Shown in pieces: positions 44,641 to 56,571 of a DNA stretch of 64,000 nucleotides. The stretch is from Glandiceps talaboti (lineage: Eukaryota; Hemichordata; Enteropneusta; Spengelidae), in NCBI RefSeq assembly GCF_964340395.1, contig NC_135560.1:5891498-5955497 (forward strand), written 5' to 3'. The stretch's first letter is position 1. Every line of letters begins with the position of its first letter. Under the pieces are notes generated by a model, which had not been told where the DNA came from, did not search any database, and worked only from the letters and a program-made list of their open reading frames with translations. The translations under genes and the position numbers were made by a program.

Positions 44641-46205
44641 GTGTGTTTGTGTGATTCCTGTCTGTTTAAAATAGACACACCTGCTTCAAACACCCAAACC
44701 TGCCCTACCATTTTCTCTAAGGAAGCACCTAGAGGATTACAGATGTGTACTTGAAATGTACGATTTATACCAAAGCATTTTGAAGAATTGAAATGCATAT
44801 TAACGGCATCATACTTACACATCTCTGGCATAACTGAATCTTGGTTCAACAGCACCTATGATAGTGGAAGCTATGTAATTCCTGGCTACAACCTCATCAG
44901 AAGAGATCGACAAGGAAAAAATGGAGGTTGTGTTTCCGTTTACATATCAACAATGAAATACACTGAACGAACTGATTTAACGAACGACAACTGTGAAGAT
45001 CTCTGGCTGCAAGTTAACATAGACAACTGTAAGCCTTTCCTTATTGGGACTGTATATCGTCCTCCTGACTCTAAATCATGTGGGTTTAACACTTTCGAGA
45101 CTAAATTGAATTTATTGACAAATACATATGATGAAATAATCCTCTTGGGTGATCTTAATATTGACACCAGCTCAGGGGATAGTAAATGTAAACAATGGAC
45201 CACTATATGTGAATCATATGGTTTTTGTTAACATGGTAAATGTACCCACGACAGGAACTGATAATATTAATTCATGTATTGATCACATCCTGACCACACA
45301 GCCTGACAAGAAAGTGCACACCCATGTCTCATGTATTGGTCTCAGTGATCACTATCCTGTTTCTGCTACAAGGAAAACATCATTCAAAACTGGCTCTAAA
45401 ACCCACAACAATGTAAAGTACAGGTGTATGAAAAATTTTAATGCCAACTCTGGCAAACTGAGTGATTCCTATCCAGTAACCACAGGTGTACCTCAGGGAT
45501 CCATTTTAGGACCATTTATGTTTTTACTATTCATAAACGACCTTCCTCTCGCTTCTCAATATACTGATATGTACATGTATGCTGATGATACAGCAGCACA
45601 GGTGATAAGCCCGACACTCAAGTTATTGAAACCAAATTGAAAGTCTAAAAGTCTAAACAAAACAGAAATATTACAATAATGTGTGGCAATGACAAGCTCC
45701 AATGTGTACCACATGATAAATTCCCGGGCATAACCATTGATGACCAACTCAGCTGTGAAAAACAGATCAGTACAGTGACTAGAAGGGTGGCTTTTATACT
45801 TTTGCATTTTAAACGGATAAAACAATTTCCAACTGATATTTTTTAACTGTTTTATCTTGCCACATTTTAATTACTGTTCAACGGTGTGGAGAAACTGCTC
45901 CAGCGTAAAGACTACAAAAACATGTTGCAAGAACACTCGCGGATTCTGATTATAATGCACCTAGTGCACCCTTATATAATCGTCTTAAGTGGCTTACTTT
46001 TAGTCAGAGGGTTGCCTATAATCAATCAGTTTTAATATACAAAGTTTTAAATAATCTAGCTCCGGAATATCTCAATATTTTCAGATATGTTGAGAATGTA
46101 CATAGTTACCATACAAGGTCATCTTCCAGGAATGATTTGTACATACCTAAACACACCACACAAATTTTTAAGAGAAGTTTTGTTTTTAATGGAACTAAAA
46201 TTCGT
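44641..46205 (+). pseudogene. CR1-like LINE remnant with internal deletion
   Basis: Endonuclease: ISGITESWFNSTYDSG, RRDRQGKNGGCVSVYIS, FLIGTVYRPPDS, IILLGDLNIDTSS, then after a shift SCIDHILTT and GLSDHYPVSA. Near 45405 the sequence jumps to mid RT: TTGVPQGSILGPFMFLLFINDL and YMYADDTAAQ. The remaining RT is frameshifted and ends near NGTKIR at 46205, where a 5S rDNA monomer follows. Confidence 0.82.
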
Positions 46206-46850
46206 CTCTAACTCCTCACCAGGTGTCAGCCAATTCAGCAGCCCAACAAACAGAATCGATTAGCGATTTAATGTACCGAACTTCTATTTAAAAGTAATGT
46301 TTTTATAACGTATTTCAATACTGTGGGTTCTTTACTGCTCTTGGGCAACTTGCAATTGAATGATGTAAACAGCGCCGACTTTAGGATCACCTGTGACAGC
46401 CTGTCACTACCTTGGTCATGTAGAAATTTTTGATATGATATAGAAGTGTACTTTCTGTAAAGTATCAGATTTTGATTGTATTTTCGCACACCAACTGTAT
46501 TTTCGCACACCAACCAAGTTGAAGTTGTCATTGCTAAACAGTCACAGTAGCACCTTTTAGTGATAAATACCAAAGGTTCTGTTAAAAATTTTGTCTACGG
46601 CCAAACTGCATAGAAAAAAACGGTTCTAGTCTGATCACCGAAGTAAAGCTACCTCGGGCATGGTTAGTACTTGAATGGGAGACCGTCTGGGAATACCATG
46701 TGCTGTAGACTTTTTAATTTTTGACCTTTTCATTCAATTTACCCATCATTCATCTCGTCTTTAATCACACACTTTCTTTTTTCGATGCCACACTCATTCA
46801 ACTAATATAACTCGTGATTATCGGCCCTTCCCTTTCATTCCGCTCTGTGT
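46206..46850 (+). repeat. Displaced, inverted 5S rDNA monomer
   Basis: Almost exactly one array unit, in the opposite orientation to the main array. It starts in the unit at CTCTAACTCCTCACC and comes round to the same point (ATTCCGCTCT) at the right end. It differs from array units by many substitutions and a small duplication of CGCACACCAAC near 46490. Confidence 0.88.
46593..46710 (+). pseudogene. 5S rRNA copy in displaced monomer
   Basis: 118 nt with 5S ends and the box C-like region intact. The 5' arm is changed (AACTGCATAGAAAAAAACGG) and the box A region reads AGTAAAGCTACCTCGGG, so helices II and III are weakened. A T run follows. Most likely a pseudogene. Confidence 0.85.
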
Positions 46851-47467
46851 GATTTTGCGAAACTGTTCTTCAGTAGTGGAACATTCATATGTTGTTATGT
46901 TATGAACATCTCTTACAATATTCTCGAGATCTCGAGTACATACCCATAAGTAGTATTTTTTATGTGTAATTGTGTTATTTCAAAATTTTCACGAAATATA
47001 CAGTCTGCTAGCATACCTTTGGTATAGATATATGACAGCAATCATTTGAATTTTCGTTAATATGTGTTATCACAAACAGAGCAGTTGATAAAGTGCCATA
47101 ATGCATATATTTAATATGGATATGAAACCGAAGTATGCATTTCGAAAATTATATGTATATTCTAATATAATTTAGAGTGAATATTGCAGTTGTCATGTTA
47201 TATGACTGTTTTACCAACGTTATTCTAAATATTGTTGCCTCAAAAGACGCGGTTCCGGCGTCTTGTATAGTGGGGCATTCGAATCTACGTTATCACGTGA
47301 TCATGGTCATGGAGCGGCGCGAACTGAACGTACTTTTGGCTTAGCTACGCATAACAAAACATTCCAGTTCAGAACACAGAGACTTGTGACTTAAGTAGTT
47401 ACATGTCTCTTCCAGTGAATGAAATTGTATGTATTTTTGCTCAATTACTAGTGCTAAATCGTACACT
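46851..47467 (+). promoter_or_regulatory. Upstream region of the gene at 47468
   Basis: AT-rich to about 47.22 kb, then a less AT-rich 200-bp stretch with an E-box-like CACGTG near 47295. No coding potential. That this is a promoter is inferred only from position. Confidence 0.3.
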
Positions 47468-49345
47468 ATGGGTCAGAATCAAAGCAAACCCTTCAACACT
47501 TTTAAGTTCTCCATTTTAAAGAAGTTTAATCGTGGTCGTAGGTAAGTTTATCGATTTTTTCCAATCGCAATTTGAAATTTGACGGCGATGATAACATTTG
47601 TTGATAAACTTACGCATCTCCAAGGTTTGATTTTTAGAAAAAGGGAGAATCAAGAAAATAATGAATGTTGTCTTTAAATTTGAATCTGAAACAAAATATA
47701 TATATGACCTTTCACAATTTTCAGGTTAAAAAATCAGTCTTTCTACTCGGATATCCTATATCTATTTGTGTACATCATTATGGACAAAATATACAAGGTT
47801 TTCTCCTCTTTTTTGCTTTCTCCGGCTTTACCATGATTGTCTTCCCCATTGCGCCATTGTTAGATTATGGGTTCTGTTGTGTCAGAATTCTCTGAGAACG
47901 GTTCTGTTTGACGAAAATATTGCATTGGTGTAATTGCTGTTGTTTTTTCCCCAGGAAAACTGTGGTTGAAACAATCAACCTTCCAGGTAATCAAGTTCAA
48001 ATTAGTGTAGTAGTCAAGACAACAGGACTACTTTTGATGGCGGAGAAATAGTTGTTGAAGGGAAGAGTTCTTTTCTGACGTTCACCTGATGTGACATAAG
48101 GATTGACAATTCCCCCAGTGCCATACTGCCTAATACAGTGAGTGAAGAAAACTATGAAAGTGCCGGAACCAGTAGCCAAGTTATAACTGTAATGGACTTG
48201 TCCTGTATGTCAGAATGATTAAAGGCTTGTAAAATACTGGTCGATGGTAACGATGATAAAGATGGTACTCACATTAAAGTTGCTAACATAGACCAATATA
48301 AGTCGAAAGTTCAGTATATAGAGGGTCAAAGGTCAGACGATCGGGGACTTCGTATTGTGATGGATATCCCATTGGTGAAAGTTGACATCACCAGGAATGA
48401 TTGCATGCTGGAAAATCAGAACTTAAAAGTCGTGGATGAAATTGACAGCAAAAATAGCGATGATGATGATGATATTATCAGTGAAACAGATAATGATAGT
48501 AGTTACCATGGTGATAATGTGGATACCATAGCAACACACACAGATGACGACATCACTGAAGGTGACCGGTACCATTCACAAGACATTGTAAATTAGCAAG
48601 GTCAGAAGATACAGATTCTTTTACCACAGTCAAAAAATAATCTACACGATTTAGAACTAGAATTCAACAGATTCAGTTAGTGTATACTCTGTAATTGTAA
48701 GGAATCATGACTCTAGAACGATGGTTATTTCTGAAGTAGATATTAGTCTTTGGTCTTCGGAAGGTATTGAAAACACTGCCATTGACAAATCGTTTCGGTG
48801 ATGTCACCAACCAGATGGTCCGCAAACGAAAATATAAAATTCCGATGTATTCACAGACATTGACCAACGCTTTCCAAAGACCACTTGTGAAAAGAAAATT
48901 AGTAAAGTTGCCAAAGTGCGCCACTGTTATCCAGCCCAAACAGTGTGGACTCGAAAAAGTAAACGCACTTGGCAACGGTTGACGTTAGGTACCGTACAGG
49001 GTGATGTGAGGATGAAAAACTATATATGTTGAAGTGTCCGTGGGTAGTACACTCCATTGTGATGGGTGCAATGGTAGAAGACGTGTCACCAAAATTCCCA
49101 CCAGTTGCAATGATCGTGTGAAATTGCACGAGACTTTGCGTGATTTGACGGAAAAGGTGAACAAACTAATGAAATATGTCAAAGTGACAACAAAGTGGGA
49201 GGACTCACTGGTGCAAAACACTTCAAAGCAACATATCCAACCAAGAGGAGGAAAGTACACAGGAAAAGTTCGTAACAAAACACACCCACCTGTTAATCAT
49301 AAACCAATCTCAATCACCGATGTTAAGAATAAAAGGGGATGATCA
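47468..49345 (+). pseudogene. Unrecognised spliced gene, probably decaying
   Basis: Exon 1 (47468-47541) encodes MGQNQSKPFNTFKF, a classic N-myristoylation start with a basic tail, and ends at G|GTAAGT in phase 2. Exon 2 opens after TTTTTCCCCAG at 47955 in phase (RKTVVETINLPGNQVQ). As written it stops at 48051, giving 56 residues. A one-frame change instead leads to TTFDGGEIVVEGKSSFL and a frame with only two stops up to 48596 (acidic DDDDD region). Basic open stretches follow at 48767-48982 and 49034-49342. I do not recognise the family. It is either a short lineage-specific membrane-associated protein or a broken longer gene. Confidence 0.4.
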
Positions 49346-49995
49346 CTAATACTAAACCGAAAACAAAACAAAACAGGTTAAGTTGAACCATAATGTATGT
49401 GTGTATGGCAGGAGTATGTGTATCAAGGTGTACCTGTAACTACGTGGCAACCCATTTCATATCAAGAACACGATATCAACTCAGAAACACTATAACAGGC
49501 CTGATTATGTACGATACGTTAGAGGACATGAGTTTCATCACATAGAGTCTGCAATTCCAATATATCATCTCATGCAACACCAAATCAGTGTGAATGATGA
49601 TATATCAACATTGAACTGAGTCTGACAAACAATGTTACAGTTTGTATAGTTGCAACTTGCGAAAAAACAATACATATGCAACCCGGCCAGAAGAGATAGT
49701 TTGACAGCGAGAATCTACACGCACTTAGACTGTGACCAAAAATAACAGTTGTGTGTGTTGAGATAGGATCTCGATTCGATGCTGGTGACCGTAACAAGAT
49801 CAGAGGAACAAACTGGGATGATGGATTTAAACATACATAGACAAGGCCTTCTGTACACGTGATTTGATTCACAAAACACAGAGCAAATAATTTCGTATAC
49901 GAATGATGTGTAGAGAAAATAGCTGAGTAAATGTGAAGAGTTGCAATCAAAGGGAAATTATATAACATATTTATAATAAAATACTAGTACTGCGT
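49346..49995. other. No gene seen
   Basis: AT-rich, no domain-bearing frame on either strand. The minus-strand open frame at 49585-49968 has no recognisable feature. Confidence 0.45.
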
Positions 49996-50600
49996 TTAAT
50001 ACCATAGTACCCACTAACCTTCACAAGAAATTACTCAGACTTGGCTTCGACAACACACTTTGTAACTGGGTTCTGGATGTCGTATTGGATAGGCCTCAGG
50101 TTGTTAAATTTGGGTCACTTTTTTCGGATTCGATCACACTAAATACAGGTGTCCTCCAGGGATGTGTCCTTTCCCCAGTGTTATATTCTCTTGTCACTCA
50201 CGATTGTGAATTAAGTGACGGATCATTGATAGTCAAATTTGCAGATGACACAACCGTAGCAGGTTTATTCTGAATAACAATGAGTCAACCTATGGAGACC
50301 AAGTGGACAAACTTGTTGACTGGTGTGGTCGTAATAATTTACAACTTAACGTCAACAAGACAAAAGAGATGATTGTAGACTTTAGAAAGAATAAGGTTGA
50401 TCATTCCTTTCACACTTCTTGATAAGGATTTGTTGAAATAGTTCGCACTTTCGAATTTCTCGGTACGCTCCTTTCTAATGACTTGAAGTGGGAAAGTAAT
50501 CTATGTTAAATTAATCATATTGCCAAGAAAGCTCAACAACGCCTTGATTTCCTTCGACGTCTGAAAGGTTTTGTTATTCTTTACGCCTTAGTAAATTCAC
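49996..50600 (+). pseudogene. Rex1-like LINE RT fragment
   Basis: LLRLGFDNTLCNWVLDVVLDRPQ, then SITLNTGVLQGCVLSPVLYSL, the catalytic VKFADDTTVAGLF, NNLQLNVNKTKEMIVDFRK and AKKAQQRLDFLRRLK. The order and the TKEMIVDFR stretch are typical of Rex1/Babar-type LINEs. Several stops. Both ends are lost. Confidence 0.83.
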
Positions 50601-51539
50601 AAGTGTTTACAGGATGAATACATAACCACAGCCTACGAACAACTTTGGCTCTCGTATTAAAGCTTCGGAGTGAAATAAGCGTTATACATATGAATTATGA
50701 TGTAGTTTACCATGCCGTCGATGCTAAGCTGAAAGATCAGCCGTTGTAGGCGATCTTCTCACCCCTTCCCACACTTGGCGATATGATAACAGGTATGGTC
50801 AACGAAGCTTTTCTTGTAAAAAGCTGTTCTTACGCAATCCTTCTGTGGGTTGGCAATTTTTTTCGATCGGTAGCGGGAGAAGAGCAAACAAGGAAGAATT
50901 GCAGCGAGACGTCCTGATTTTGATACTGTCAGATATAGAGGGGATACATGGAGTTGTGGGGGAGGGGTGCACATTGTGTATAGTGGATAGCACAAACGTT
51001 TCCCGGTGGAGAGTGAGTACATGGGCTGGCTCCGCAGTTGAAACCAATTGGGAGCGAGAGAGGGCAGATATCGATCCTTCACCAAAAGTGGGATGGCACA
51101 TAAGAACAGCTAAACTCCTTCCCTCAATTTTTCGTCTGTTTTTTGGGGGGTTCTGTTAAAAACATCATTTTTGGTATGAAACAACTTATAATTAATGAAA
51201 AACACAAATCTGCCCATTGGCAACATCTGTGATAAGTCCTATCGCATATATCCTGGTGATCTTTTCTCTCCTGAACCCCCCCCCCTCACACACACACACA
51301 CACTTTGATCCAATATCATATTAAGATTGAACATTTCTTTCATTCGGTAAAATACATGTTTTTTGGTAAAATCAAACTTATTGCCAAATAGAGAAAAGAG
51401 TTTAGTAAACACACCAACACAGTTTGAGTATAACGTGTCCTGATGTATACATTAGCTGAAAGTCTTGTCATGTGTGTGACATTTAAGCTTATGAGTTCTC
51501 AAGTCAAGATACAGTAAACACATGCACGCTTTACTTTTG
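50601..51539. other. No gene seen; short C-run and CA repeat
   Basis: A C-run followed by (CA)n lies at about 51278-51303. Open frames around 50.8-51.15 kb on both strands show no domain. Confidence 0.45.
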
Positions 51540-51546
51540 TTACCTG

Positions 51547-52818
51547 ATGAAGTTTGAATCTATTGTCAATCATCAACTTGTTAAATATCTTGAAAAATAC
51601 AACATCCTCATCAAAACTCAGTTTGGTTTCAGGAAAAAACACAGTACTAAGCTTGCCCTGGTTGACCTGATCACTGGTATTGCTAATAAGCTGGACAATG
51701 GTTATCTGACATGTGGTATTTTCATTGATTTGCGGAAAGCCTTTGACACAATAGACCATAGTATTCTTCTACAGAAACTGAGTCACTATGGTGTCAGAGG
51801 CTTGCCTTTACTTTGGTTTAAAAGTTATCTCTCCCAGCGTAAGCAGTGTGTCTGTATAAATAATGTTACCTCGCCATATAGCGAAATACAATGTGGAGTA
51901 CCACAAGGCTCAATTTTAGGCCCCCTTCTCTTTCTGATTTACATCAATGATATTGTGAACGCTACTGATGCATTTGAATTTCGATTATTTGCCGACGACA
52001 CAAAGTTGTTTCAATTTATCAACAATCCCTCAAATATAATTCAGCTTGATCAACTCCATTTCGACTTCAGGAAAGTCTGTGACTGGTGCGACGCCAATAG
52101 GCTCACTATCAATGTAGAAAAAACTAATTTCATGATTATTAAGACTTCGCAAAGATTGGTGAAAACGGAGGGAAGTCTGGGCATCAATCGCTCACAAATT
52201 TCACAAGTAACGTCAACCAATTATCTTGGCGTGTGTTTAGATCAAAATATGCTTTGGACATCACACATTGAAAAAGTTCGGAAAGCAATTTCTCCAATTA
52301 TTGGCATAATTTCCAAAATTCGCTATTACGTACCTAAATCTACTCTTCTTCTGCTGTATAACTCTATGATCTTGCCCCATATCTCATATTGTATAGAGAT
52401 ATGGGGCAATACATACAATACATTTCTCAAGCCTATCTTAAACCTTCAAAAGAAAGTTATTCGCTTTATAACTTTTTCAAATATTGATGCTCCCTCCTCC
52501 CCTCTTTTTCAGCAACTAGGAATTCTAAATGTCCACCAGCAATGCAAATTTAATACTTCTTTATTTATTTTTGATTTGAGGGCCGGTCACTTCCCGCAAA
52601 CAGTTAACGACTATTTCAACACACCACCAAATACGTATCACACTCGGAATACAACGAGAGATAACTTTTACATTCCAAAAGTAAATCTTACTTTGACGCA
52701 ACACAATTTCCAGTATGCAGCTGCAAACCATTGGAACTCCTTACCTGAAGAATTGAAAAAAATACAATCCAGGACTACTTTTAAATCTCAGTTAAAACAG
52801 TATTTGTTACAAAATTAA
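51547..52818 (+). CDS. CR1/Jockey-group LINE RT, open C-terminal 423 codons
   Basis: Unbroken frame covering most of RT and the whole C-terminal region: QFGFRKKHSTKLALVDL, IDLRKAFDTIDH, CGVPQGSILGPLLFLIYIND, the catalytic FRLFADDTKLF, NRLTINVEKTNF, then QKKVIRFITF and NHWNSLPEELKKI. The endonuclease and the first third of RT are missing, so the copy is 5'-truncated and cannot move by itself. The lack of stops over 1.27 kb makes it the youngest LINE insertion in the window apart from the nested ones. The displayed ATG is internal, not a native start. Confidence 0.85.
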   Translation: MKFESIVNHQLVKYLEKYNILIKTQFGFRKKHSTKLALVDLITGIANKLDNGYLTCGIFIDLRKAFDTIDHSILLQKLSHYGVRGLPLLWFKSYLSQRKQCVCINNVTSPYSEIQCGVPQGSILGPLLFLIYINDIVNATDAFEFRLFADDTKLFQFINNPSNIIQLDQLHFDFRKVCDWCDANRLTINVEKTNFMIIKTSQRLVKTEGSLGINRSQISQVTSTNYLGVCLDQNMLWTSHIEKVRKAISPIIGIISKIRYYVPKSTLLLLYNSMILPHISYCIEIWGNTYNTFLKPILNLQKKVIRFITFSNIDAPSSPLFQQLGILNVHQQCKFNTSLFIFDLRAGHFPQTVNDYFNTPPNTYHTRNTTRDNFYIPKVNLTLTQHNFQYAAANHWNSLPEELKKIQSRTTFKSQLKQYLLQN

Positions 52819-53125
52819 TTCAGCTTTTTCTACCTTACATTGCATTTAATGCCATTTTTTTTTTTTGATGAGAACGCGTTTTGTTTTGTTTGTTTTTTGT
52901 TTGTTTTTGTTTTAATTTCAAATTTGTTTTTGTTTTTGCTTTGATTATTTTGTTTAATCAATTGTAGTATGGGCCACAAACTTGACTAGTTTGTTTCAAA
53001 CTATTTTTGTGGTCCAGCCATAAACTCTGTATTCATCCATCAGTTTATGTGTAATATTTATTCCACTGTCTTTTTTACTTTCTCTCTTGTTATGTTGATA
53101 TGATTTTGAGTTTGTGGCAAATAAA
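52819..53125 (+). other. 3' UTR of the preceding LINE
   Basis: T- and TTTTG-rich trailer. It ends near AATAAAATACTATACTA at about 53120, where the element probably stops. Confidence 0.55.
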
Positions 53126-55391
53126 ATACTATACTAAGTCTAATTATATAAGACCTACTTCTCTAAGACAATGTCTCTTTTGTTCAAAGTGATTCATGAT
53201 CCATTTAAGTGCCCATGAGAGAAATATCCACACAGTTGAAATATTAAAGTGACTGTTAAAATGATATTTTAAAGTCTACATCTATACTATCATAAACCTT
53301 CAACGCTGGCGTATTTTGACAACGTTTGTGTTGAAAAACTCTGAAAAAACAGTGATGACGGTAGGAAATAAGAATAGACAGTCAGAGGAAATTATAGTTG
53401 TGATGTTAATATTTAAATCTTTTATTTGAAATATCGAGAAAAATAATAAAATTATATCAGAAATCCGGAAAATCATGATTTTTTTTATATTACTAATGAT
53501 CTCTGTTGTAGGCCACAGACGATTACGATGCATGTGGCCTCAATTTCAACTCCTCCCACTCAACTCGTCCCAATTTCAACTCGTCTCAATCCCTTTCAAA
53601 ATCATGTAGTAAAAGTAATTTGTAGATCTTTGCAATATAATTTAATTCTGTCCATCGATCATCACTTGATCGGTCATGCATCTTCGATCATATGTCGATA
53701 TGGTCGTCCTTGTTCTCGGAGTCTTAAAGTATATTACCAAAACAATCTCATTTCATTCACATTTATCAAACTCTAACATTTCAATGTCCACGTCAACAAA
53801 CGTGTTTGGTTTAACAACTTGAGCTGATACAATTACAAGTACGCATTATGCGTATAATTACATACACAGGAACATGTTTTCAGACGTCTGATCCAGACTG
53901 TCAACATCCGGTTGAGACGTATCTCTGGCCCCAGCTGAGTGTAGGGTTTCCTGTGATTTTGAAAGCTTTTTCTTGTTTTTGTGCCCATTTTTTTCGTTCT
54001 GATCTTTAACAGGAAATAAACGCTACAAATTCCTGTAATGTTATTTAACCCAAATAGACGAGATCACGCTGAAAAGGTGGGCGATATGTCAGCCCCGGGA
54101 TGCCAGTGTACAGCCCGCTGCATTTGTTACAATTTGCCGTACGGAAATTGAGGTGTTACATTTGCCGATTTTGACAGAAATTGGGGTGCCTCTGAACACT
54201 TCTTGGGTATTGAAGGCTCCGTGATTAATGTTTGAATTAGGAAATATCTGAATTTTTGGCAGGCAAGGCATAATTTAGCAGAATAATCCACCCGACCACA
54301 GTCTATTTCCGTCTATTTACGTTTACGTTTAATGCAGGAACTGTAGTTTTGCTTCAAATTAAACATTGGAACGAAAAAAAGTACACACATGATCACAGGC
54401 GCGTTTCTATATAACTCCTGGAATGGTAGTATATGTACAAATATTGCTTTCTAATACAGTCAAAATCATTTGTTTTGTATGTATACATATAATGGGAATA
54501 TTGATTAACGGTCAGTATATGCAAATGTCATAGGGAGGGTCATGTTTTACAAAATGGGACAAAGGGGAGGGTCACTTTTTACGAATGGAGAATGGCGGGG
54601 TCAGGTTTGACCATGTGTGATTCCCCCCCCCCCCCTTAAATACTGAAGGCTCCCTAATTTAATTTTAGGCATTGGCGTTTTATCTTGGATAAAAACGAAA
54701 TGTAAATGTCTCCAAACTACTTTAATAGGTTGTATATTTTATACAAGTTACAACCCCATTCATCATGTTCATTGAGCCGTACAAAGAATTGCAATCTCAG
54801 TGATTACCTGCTGGCCGGATATCCCGTGAGCCTGCTGGAACGGCGCAACTCATGGTTAAATCCAACATGGCTGTCACGTTCAGCGTGTAACGTTGTTCAA
54901 CCTCACAGTGTTCCCAACCGCCGTTACATACGTTAAGGTAATTTTGATAACAATTTACTGCATTTTTAGATAGCAAGACACCGTTATACATTTTGTATAA
55001 GGGTTTTTGGCTTGGCCTGCCAGTCTCCGTCCGCCTGCTTCTGACAACGGTCACGCTCCCAGGAATGTAGGCCAAGCAACCGTAAGTTCTATTACTCGCG
55101 ATGGACACCTCACACGTACGTATACGAGAATGTATTGTAATACTAAATGCAACAGTTTTCAATCATCCATGTCTGAGGGTTATTCAGTTGTACAAATTTC
55201 ATTTGATTGCTTTGATTACAGAAGACAATTTCCCACAATTGCCTCCTTTGTGTGCTACTAGTTGCCACATGGTTCATTTGATTTGTTTCCGAGGCTACAG
55301 TTATTGTTACCCGTTTATGTGAAAGGCAACTGTACACAAATTGTGTAAATTGATACAATTGATGATACAATTTTACGGCCAATGCACAAAA
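53126..55391. other. Intergenic, no gene seen
   Basis: No frame with a recognisable domain. Short features: a CTCRTCYCAATTTCAA-type repeat near 53.54-53.6 kb, a GGGAGGGTCA motif repeated near 54.53-54.58 kb, and a C-run at about 54626-54637. Confidence 0.5.
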
Positions 55392-55559
55392 TGTCACTTG
55401 TGAGCTATCATTCTATTCCAGGATAATTATATTCTTTTCCAGGATGATCATAACACAAAATAATGACGTTATTTGGTATGTGCGAATATTGCATTGAAAA
55501 TATCGTCTGGCGTCTTGATCAACCTAGGAATAGAATTGATAGCTCGCAAGCATGTGACA
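55392..55559. mobile_element. MITE-like hairpin element, 168 bp
   Basis: Left arm TGTCACTTGTGAGCTATCA (55392 on) matches the right arm at 55527-55559 in inverted orientation, with a 4-5-nt gap in one arm. Both arms then share TTCTATTCC. The interior is AT-rich and non-coding. Size and form suit a miniature inverted-repeat transposon. No clear target duplication was seen. Confidence 0.6.
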
Positions 55560-56538
55560 CTGTGTGCTCATCGCGATACCGTACCACATCATGTGACATT
55601 TCAGTGATAATTGGGCAATATTCAATATTCAGTTAATTCCTTCTTGAGTGTGGTTATTTCCCATGGGTTACTAAGTAATTTCTATACATATGCATGGCAT
55701 TTTATGGTGTATGGAGGTCGCGTAGATCGATGTGCCTGGGGCCCGGGGACGCCCGCAACGTTATGCTATCAAAGCATAACTATACCCTTAATTAAGTGGC
55801 AAATGCAAGGACAAGAATGGTATTTACATAAGGGCGAAGGTCATTCCGTGAATTACTTGACACAGTATTTTACATCGTATCTGATTACGCTTAAAATTCA
55901 GTCGTGAAATATCTGGCAAATCTATAAAAGCGGGCCTAGAACAAAATGAATAATCCAATGCCTTTATAATTAAGACCACAGATGAGTGTTCTTAAGACAA
56001 ATCTGAGAGAGAAACCATATCATTTTTACAACACCCCAAATTCAGTATGCAATCTTATTTGACCTCATGTATTCGAGTTCAGAAAGCCAGGTCTTCTTTC
56101 ACGCATCTTTCATTGGAAGAATCATAATAAATTGATGTCTGATACACCTACATGTATTGTACAATACCCTAGGCTACAAGACACAACACGTTGGCTTACT
56201 AGTAAACATGTTTTATTAGCTGCATTATTGAATTCTGTATTGAAAGCAAATTAAATGAATAATCATTTAGAAATAATGTGTCTAGCAATTTTTTTCTTTT
56301 CTGATACATGTATTCACTGAGTATTTTGGTTCCTGAACTACTGATTTATTTACTACAGTACATTTTGGACTGCTACAAGGTTTAAGGAGGGTCAAATATT
56401 TAGGGATCATAATTGAAAACATATCTTTTACATTTTTAGATGTGTTGGTGCATTTCATTTGTTTTAATGAATTGCATAATTCCCTTATTTCTCATTTGAT
56501 TGTCTTCATTTCCTCTGTTATATTTCTTTTTCTATCAG
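55560..56538. other. Upstream of the kinase gene; no coding frame
   Basis: AT-rich. Any non-coding first exon and promoter of the kinase gene should lie here, because its first coding exon is preceded by a splice acceptor. No confident donor was picked. Confidence 0.4.
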
Positions 56539-56571
56539 GAGTTACTTTTTAGCAACTCTTAACCAGAAGGC

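Noticed and set aside
50845-51159. 104-codon frame and its minus-strand counterparts
   Set aside because: Overlapping frames on both strands without recognisable features.
55611-55907. 98-codon open frame upstream of the kinase
   Set aside because: No start context, domain or splice partner; composition like the surrounding non-coding DNA.
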